Of a stretch of 8,532 nucleotides of DNA, positions 5,511 to 8,532 are shown one piece after another. The stretch is from Streptomyces speibonae. GTDB lineage: Bacteria; Actinomycetota; Actinomycetes; Streptomycetales; Streptomycetaceae. The position numbers were made by a program, and so were the translations under genes. The number at the start of each line of letters is the position of its first letter. The stretch's first letter is position 1. The notes below the pieces were generated by a model. That model saw only the letters and a list, made by a program, of their open reading frames with translations. It was not told the origin of the DNA and made no database searches. Where the stretch lies: contig KL568556.1 of assembly GCA_000715605.1 (NCBI GenBank), positions 36,611 through 45,142 on the forward strand, read 5' to 3'.

Positions 5511-5933
5511 ATGAAGGAGCATCAGCCGGGATCCTGCTTCTGTCGGGAATGCCGGCTCAGGGCCCGACTCGCAGCACCGACCCTGTACGGCTTCCTGGGC
5601 AGGCAGCCCGGCGAACCGGAGACGTTGCGGCAGGTCTTCGCCTGGTGCACGTGGTGCGCCAACTGGCACCGGCACGGCGACCAGACCAACCAGCCCGGCG
5701 ACGTCCTGCACCGCTACGCGCACTGCACGGACCTCAGCAGCCCCTACAAGGGCACCGGCTACCTGATCGCGGTCAGCAACATCCCCCTCAGCGAGGTGTG
5801 GGGCAAGATGCGGCGCGCCTCAGACGCTCAACTGGCTGCCATCGGCGACGGCCGCCTCACCCCGGCCATCGAACGACTCCGCGCGCAGCCCCTGCCCATC
5901 CTGCGGCCGCAGCACCACGGGGGCTGGACGTGA
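5511..5933 (+). CDS. Cys/His-rich hypothetical protein, 140 aa
   Basis: ATG 5511 has a purine-rich GGGAGAG about 9-10 nt upstream (5496-5502), and the gene begins directly after the repeat array. Possible metal ligands are C9, C11, C14 (SCFCREC), C46-x2-C49 (WCTWCANWHRHG), H53, H55, H71 and C72, suggesting one or two zinc sites in the N-terminal half. The C-terminal half (from SDAQLAAIGDGRLTPAIERLRAQ) looks helical. No known family recognised. It ends in GTGA, coupling it to the next gene. As first gene after the array it may be controlled by proteins bound there. Confidence 0.72.
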   Translation: MKEHQPGSCFCRECRLRARLAAPTLYGFLGRQPGEPETLRQVFAWCTWCANWHRHGDQTNQPGDVLHRYAHCTDLSSPYKGTGYLIAVSNIPLSEVWGKMRRASDAQLAAIGDGRLTPAIERLRAQPLPILRPQHHGGWT

Positions 5934-6304
5934 ACGTCGACGACATCGTGGCGGAGAAGATCGCCGCCGCCCGCCGCCGCGCCGAGGAAGCAAAACGCCG
6001 GCGCGCAGCCCTCAACGCCGCCCGGCAGCGCGGCCTCGCCCACCGGCACGCCCAACGCCTCCGCAACCAGGCCGCCGCCCGCACAGAGGCCCCCGAGCCC
6101 GACGACACCGACGACGTGGTGATCGAGGTGACCGAAGCCGAGTTCCACGCCGCGGCCCGCACCGCACTCGCCCGGCTCGGCCTCACCTACGACCAGCTCG
6201 AAGACCAGGCCCGCCGCCGCGACTTCGCCAGCGCCCAAGCCCAAGTGCTGTGGGTGTCCATCGGCGGCGCCATCAACCCCCAACTCCTCGAGGAGGACCA
6301 GTGA
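5930..6304 (+). CDS. Hypothetical coiled-coil protein, 124 aa
   Basis: Starts with GTG 5930 in a 4-nt overlap. Residues 8-50 are one long, very basic helix (AEKIAAARRRAEEAKRRRAALNAARQ and onward), probably coiled coil and possibly DNA- or RNA-binding by charge. An acidic linker (EAPEPDDTDDVVIEV, about 53-67) follows, then a helical C-terminal domain (residues 70-110: FHAAARTALARLGLTYDQL, then ARRRDFASAQAQVLWVSIGG). No catalytic motif, cysteine or membrane span. It ends in GTGA, coupling it to the next gene. Function unknown. Confidence 0.72.
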   Translation: MNVDDIVAEKIAAARRRAEEAKRRRAALNAARQRGLAHRHAQRLRNQAAARTEAPEPDDTDDVVIEVTEAEFHAAARTALARLGLTYDQLEDQARRRDFASAQAQVLWVSIGGAINPQLLEEDQ

Positions 6305-6615
6305 CCAGCAACGTCAAGGCCCCGCGCATCCTGTCCCTGATCCCGGCTCAGCCCGGCTGGGTCGCGACCGTCTACACCCACGAGAGCGGCGACGACGGCC
6401 GCCGAGCGGTGATCGGCACCGAACGGCACCGCGTCCACGGCTGGGCCCTCATCGAGGACAACGGCATCACGAGCATCGAAGCCATGTACATCGAATCCCC
6501 TGGGATGCCCACCTGCGCCAGCCTGCACAACAGCTACGACTCGGAATGGGTCGACGTGTACGCGCACTACGACCCCGAAGCTGCGGACCTCACCGAGCCG
6601 TACCTCAGCCGCTGA
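6301..6615 (+). CDS. Hypothetical protein, 104 aa
   Basis: GTG 6301 overlaps the upstream stop by 4 nt. The sequence looks beta-rich: RILSLIPAQPGWVATVYTH, RHRVHGWALIEDNG and SIEAMYIESPG alternate strands and turns. Several Asp/Glu/His/Tyr residues lie in the last third (SYDSEWVDVYAHYDPEAADL). No motif that I know. It is the last gene of its coupled trio and is followed 13 nt later by a strong hairpin. Small soluble protein of unknown role. Confidence 0.72.
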   Translation: MTSNVKAPRILSLIPAQPGWVATVYTHESGDDGRRAVIGTERHRVHGWALIEDNGITSIEAMYIESPGMPTCASLHNSYDSEWVDVYAHYDPEAADLTEPYLSR

Positions 6616-6628
6616 CCCGCACGCGAAC

Positions 6629-6657
6629 GGCCGGGCCCGCGGATATCGGGCCCGGCC
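6629..6657 (+). terminator. GC-rich hairpin terminator
   Basis: GGCCGGGCCCG (6629-6639) and CGGGCCCGGCC (6647-6657) form a perfect 11-bp stem with a 7-nt loop (cggatat). It lies 13 nt after the 6301 gene's stop and before the next gene's ribosome binding site. No T-run follows, which is common for actinobacterial terminators. The start of a new, uncoupled gene just downstream supports this as an operon boundary. Confidence 0.7.
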
Positions 6658-6675
6658 TCTCACCCAGCACACCAC

Positions 6676-6683
6676 AGAAGGAG
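6676..6683 (+). promoter_or_regulatory. Ribosome binding site fixing a TTG start
   Basis: AGAAGGAG at 6676-6683 lies 6 nt before TTG 6690. It is the strongest Shine-Dalgarno-like sequence near this gene and decides for TTG rather than ATG 6711, which would cut into the membrane segment. Confidence 0.65.
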
Positions 6684-6689
6684 TCCGCC

Positions 6690-6896
6690 TTGACCTCGAA
6701 TGAAGTCATCATGCTGGTCTGCGGGTTCGTCCTCGGCGCGTGGACGATCGCCGCCTGGCACATGGGCCTCGCCATGAGGGAGGCCCGCCGGACCATCGCC
6801 GAGTCCCGCCAGATACAGAAGCGTGCGGCCGGCGACCGGTTCCTGCGCAGCCTCGATCTGTACAGGGTCCAGCAGCGCTACGGACTCGTCCCGTGA
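6690..6896 (+). CDS. Small single-span membrane protein, 68 aa (TTG start)
   Basis: TTG 6690 is chosen because of the AGAAGGAG site 6 nt upstream. Residues 6-27 (VIMLVCGFVLGAWTIAAWHMGL) form one hydrophobic membrane-spanning helix. The rest is a basic helical cytoplasmic tail (REARRTIAESRQIQKRAAGDRFLRSLDLYRVQQRY). With the short polar N-terminus outside and the basic tail inside, this is a simple N-out/C-in anchor by the positive-inside rule. Size and form recall the small membrane 'spread' or accessory proteins of Streptomyces plasmids, but there is no clear match. It ends in GTGA, overlapping the next gene. Confidence 0.7.
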   Translation: MTSNEVIMLVCGFVLGAWTIAAWHMGLAMREARRTIAESRQIQKRAAGDRFLRSLDLYRVQQRYGLVP

Positions 6897-7519
6897 CCGC
6901 GGCGTGCGAGCTGTGCGGCGAGGAGACCGCCGGCCGGTACCTGTGCGAGCGGCACACCGTCCAGCTGGCCAAGCGGCTGGGGGAACTCCCCGTGCTCTAC
7001 ACGGAGGTCGCCCAGTGCCTGGTGCCCCGCGGTCACGGCTGGGGCGACATCGTTGCGACGAAGGCCGCGGCCGGCCCGCGGTCGCCGCTCGACGAGGACG
7101 TACTCGACACGGTGAACATGGCCCGCGCCGCCGAGGTGCTGCAGCTGTGGCGCGTCGACGTGCAGCGGGAACGCTGGCCGCAGCACAGCCCGCCGCCGCC
7201 GTCCTCCCTGGACGCCAACTGCCGGTGGCTGGCCATGGAGCTGGACTGGATCGTCGACCACTATCCGGCGGCCGGGGACATGGCGCGGGAGGTGCGGGAG
7301 CTGGAGATGCAGGCCCGCACGATCGTCGGGGATCCGGCGCCGCGGCCGCAGCGGCTCGGCACCTGCGTGGCCGCTGACAGTGACGGCGTCATCTGCGGAG
7401 CGGTCGTCTCCCGGCTGCCCGGCCAGACCCGGGTGCGGTGCAGGTGGTGCGGATACAGCTACGAGTCCGAGCAGGACTGGCTGCTCCTGCTGCACTTCCA
7501 GCCGAGGGAGGTTGCATGA
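6893..7519 (+). CDS. Zinc-ribbon protein, 208 aa, unknown function
   Basis: GTG 6893 overlaps the upstream stop. There are two separate metal sites. The N-terminal one is C5-x2-C8 with C18-x2-H21 (CELCGEE, YLCERH). The C-terminal one is C158, C168 and C183-x2-C186 (GTCVAADSDGVICG, VRCRWCGYSY), a typical zinc-ribbon layout. Between them is a helical domain (about 65-145) with many Trp/Glu/Arg residues (ARAAEVLQLWRVDVQRERW, CRWLAMELDWIVDHYPAA). Proteins of this form are seen in actinobacterial phages and mobile elements, often unnamed. Nucleic-acid binding is possible. It is coupled to the HTH gene by ATGA at 7516. Confidence 0.75.
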   Translation: MTAACELCGEETAGRYLCERHTVQLAKRLGELPVLYTEVAQCLVPRGHGWGDIVATKAAAGPRSPLDEDVLDTVNMARAAEVLQLWRVDVQRERWPQHSPPPPSSLDANCRWLAMELDWIVDHYPAAGDMAREVRELEMQARTIVGDPAPRPQRLGTCVAADSDGVICGAVVSRLPGQTRVRCRWCGYSYESEQDWLLLLHFQPREVA

Positions 7520-7800
7520 ATGCGTTGCATCCAACCCCCATGTTGGATAGAGTCAGGGTGATGGAACCGAAGCCCTGGCGGCAGCGGGTCCGCGAGGAAG
7601 AAGAGCTGTTGGCGCGGCTCAACGACCTCGCCTCCGAAGCCGCCGCACGACGAGCCGAGGCCCTGCTCGAAGGAGTCGAAGAACTTGGCTCCCGAGCAGA
7701 GGTCGCCCGGGACCTGGGCCGCAGCTGGCAAGCCGTGGACCAGGCCATCAAGCGCTACCAGCGCAAGCGCCCGGCTGAGGGCACGACCACAACCGAATAG
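7516..7800 (+). CDS. Small helix-turn-helix protein, putative regulator
   Basis: From ATG 7516 (ATGA overlap; GGAGG at 7507-7511 upstream) the product has 94 aa. A second start, ATG 7561, gives 79 aa and is the likely start of a leaderless mRNA from the promoter inside this gene. Counting from 7561, residues 8-42 form a charged coiled-coil-like helix (QRVREEEELLARLNDLASEAAARRAEALLEGVE). Residues 43-66 are an HTH (SRAEVARDLGRSWQAVDQAIKRY) of the sigma-factor region 4/HTH type. The tail is polar. It may bind the inverted repeat at 7529-7548 and regulate itself and the genes around it; this is inference. Which start is used in the cell may depend on which transcript is made. Confidence 0.75.
   Translation: MNALHPTPMLDRVRVMEPKPWRQRVREEEELLARLNDLASEAAARRAEALLEGVEELGSRAEVARDLGRSWQAVDQAIKRYQRKRPAEGTTTTE
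7525..7553 (+). promoter_or_regulatory. Candidate promoter with built-in operator
   Basis: TTGCAT (7525-7530), exactly 17 bp, TAGAGT (7548-7553). The spacer contains most of a perfect 7-bp inverted repeat, ATCCAAC-ccccat-GTTGGAT (7529-7535 and 7542-7548), overlapping both hexamers. ATG 7561 lies 7 nt past the -10, fitting a leaderless transcript. A GTTGCAT direct repeat occurs at 7511 and 7524. Confidence 0.55.
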
Positions 7801-7898
7801 ACAGCGAGGGCCGGACAGCAGCTCCCAGGTGTTGGCGCACCCGGGGCGATCGCACCGCCCGACCCTCTACCGAACCCCTGACCTAACCAGGAGTCGGC
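7801..7898. other. Intergenic spacer without clear signals
   Basis: 98 bp between the HTH gene and the zinc-binding gene. I see only a weak hairpin (GGGCG 7844-7848 with CGCCC 7856-7860, 7-nt loop), a doubtful terminator, and the ribosome binding site of the next gene. No convincing promoter pair. Confidence 0.4.
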
Positions 7899-8402
7899 AT
7901 GACCGATCTTTTCGCGGGCCCTGACACGCCCGCAAGTCACCCCATCGACGAGCCCCTCTACGGGGCCGCCGCCCTCGCCGTCCGCGACCAGCTGCGCGAA
8001 CCGACCGACCTCGAGGTCGCCATCCGCGTCGCACAGCAGCTCCTCGACAGCGACAGCGTCCCCGCCCTCCAGGAGGCTCTCCGCCTCCTCCTCCGTGCCC
8101 ACGGTGCTGAGCCGACCACCCGGCCGGCCGCCGTCGAGCCGCCAGCGCTGCGCTGCCCGGCCGCCCACCCCGAGGACCCGTCGCCGTGCGGCGGCCCGGT
8201 CGCCGTGACCGTCCTCGACGCCCACAACGGCGGCGCGAACGGCTGCGAGCACCACGCCGCCCGCCTCCTCGCCTCCCTGGAGGGCGGCCGCGTAGCGCCC
8301 CTGCCCCACGCGCCCGAGGGCTCCGCCATCCGCGTGTTCAAGACGTCCGGCACCCTCCGCCCCTTCGCCTGGCTCGCCCCCGAGGGTGGTGAGCGCCGAT
8401 GA
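7899..8402 (+). CDS. Putative zinc-binding protein, 167 aa, unknown function
   Basis: ATG 7899 has AGGAG at 7889-7893, 5 nt upstream, and begins a new transcription unit or segment after a 98-bp gap. The N-terminal half is acidic and helical (residues 19-67: LYGAAALAVRDQLREPTDLEVAIRVAQQLL and onward). The C-terminal half has C86, C97 and C116 with H118/H119 (LRCPAAH, SPCGGPV, NGCEHHAARL), a C-C-C-H zinc-knuckle pattern like those in other small proteins of this window. No enzyme motif. It overlaps the following membrane-protein gene by ATGA. Confidence 0.72.
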   Translation: MTDLFAGPDTPASHPIDEPLYGAAALAVRDQLREPTDLEVAIRVAQQLLDSDSVPALQEALRLLLRAHGAEPTTRPAAVEPPALRCPAAHPEDPSPCGGPVAVTVLDAHNGGANGCEHHAARLLASLEGGRVAPLPHAPEGSAIRVFKTSGTLRPFAWLAPEGGERR

Positions 8403-8532
8403 CCACGCGGAAGCTCACCAAGGGCCAGCGCATCGTCCTGACCGCCGCGGCCATCCTGATGCTCGCCGTCGGCGTCGTCGGCGGCGCAGGCACCTACAGC
8501 AACGCCGTCACCGAGTTCCACCGGCAGGCCAC
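8399..8532 (+). CDS. Membrane protein, N-terminal part, possibly DUF2637 (3' cut by window)
   Basis: ATG 8399 overlaps the previous stop; the frame runs off the window. The 44 visible residues are a basic start (MTTRKLTKGQR), one hydrophobic helix (about 12-31, IVLTAAAILMLAVGVVGGAG) and TYSNAVTEFHRQA. 'Basic start, helix, G(S/T)Ys..v..la' resembles DUF2637 membrane proteins, which are frequent in Streptomyces integrative elements and plasmids beside transfer genes. With one helix visible this is only a suggestion. The next gene, outside the window, would tell whether this element is conjugative. Confidence 0.6.
   Translation, partial: MTTRKLTKGQRIVLTAAAILMLAVGVVGGAGTYSNAVTEFHRQA

Noticed and set aside
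5053..5514. Plus-strand frame running from the helicase gene through the array
   Set aside because: The front is an out-of-frame shadow of the helicase gene, and the array part gives a simple Ser/Pro/Ile repeat (SSPISSPR). No start signal.
5331..5723. 130-codon minus-strand frame through the repeat array, with repeated DEIGDE-type peptide
   Set aside because: The peptide repeat follows from DNA repeats spaced by multiples of 3. The rest of the frame is antisense to the 5511 gene and has no conserved-looking content or start signal.

Overview
The window is very GC-rich (often 70-80 % per line) and uses ATG/GTG/TTG starts, strong G/C third-position bias and 4-nt ATGA/GTGA gene overlaps. This points to an actinobacterium, most likely Streptomyces or a close relative. 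Gene content marks it as the inside of an integrative mobile element (an actinobacterial integrative/conjugative element, or a prophage or phage-plasmid). It opens with the C-terminal part of a large serine recombinase. A divergent repressor/excisionase-like control region follows, then a long run of small coupled genes ending in a TOPRIM primase and a RecA-fold helicase. No rRNA, tRNA, CRISPR array or insertion sequence was seen, and neither end of the element is visible.

Layout. (1) 2-445: 3' end of a serine integrase, rightward. (2) 402-1208: a leftward XRE-family regulator of clearly lower GC, overlapping the integrase tail-to-tail by 44 bp. (3) 1209-1344: divergent control region with opposed promoter-like elements, an 11-bp inverted repeat and a 9-bp repeat present in both promoter spacers. 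(4) 1345-5285: an excisionase-like HTH gene, then seven further genes (1651 onward) chained by 4-nt overlaps: five small unknowns, a TOPRIM primase and a Walker-type ATPase/helicase. (5) 5283-5486: a dense array of direct and inverted repeats around TGACGAGATTG / CAATCTCGTCA, the best candidate for the element's origin or another cis-acting site. (6) 5511-6615: three coupled genes of unknown function, closed by a strong hairpin. (7) 6690-7800: a small membrane protein, a zinc-ribbon protein and a small HTH protein whose gene carries its own promoter/operator-like sequence. (8) 7899-8532: a zinc-binding-type protein and the start of a membrane protein cut by the window edge.

Proposed working (inference): the XRE protein holds down the rightward promoter. 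When it is lifted, one transcript would supply the excisionase-like protein (to turn the serine integrase towards excision) together with the primase and helicase, which could act at the repeat array just downstream. Excision and replication would then be switched on together. The small HTH protein at 7516-7800 may be a second, self-regulating switch for the right-hand genes. Several small proteins share a C...C-x2-H zinc-knuckle pattern and have no function I can name.
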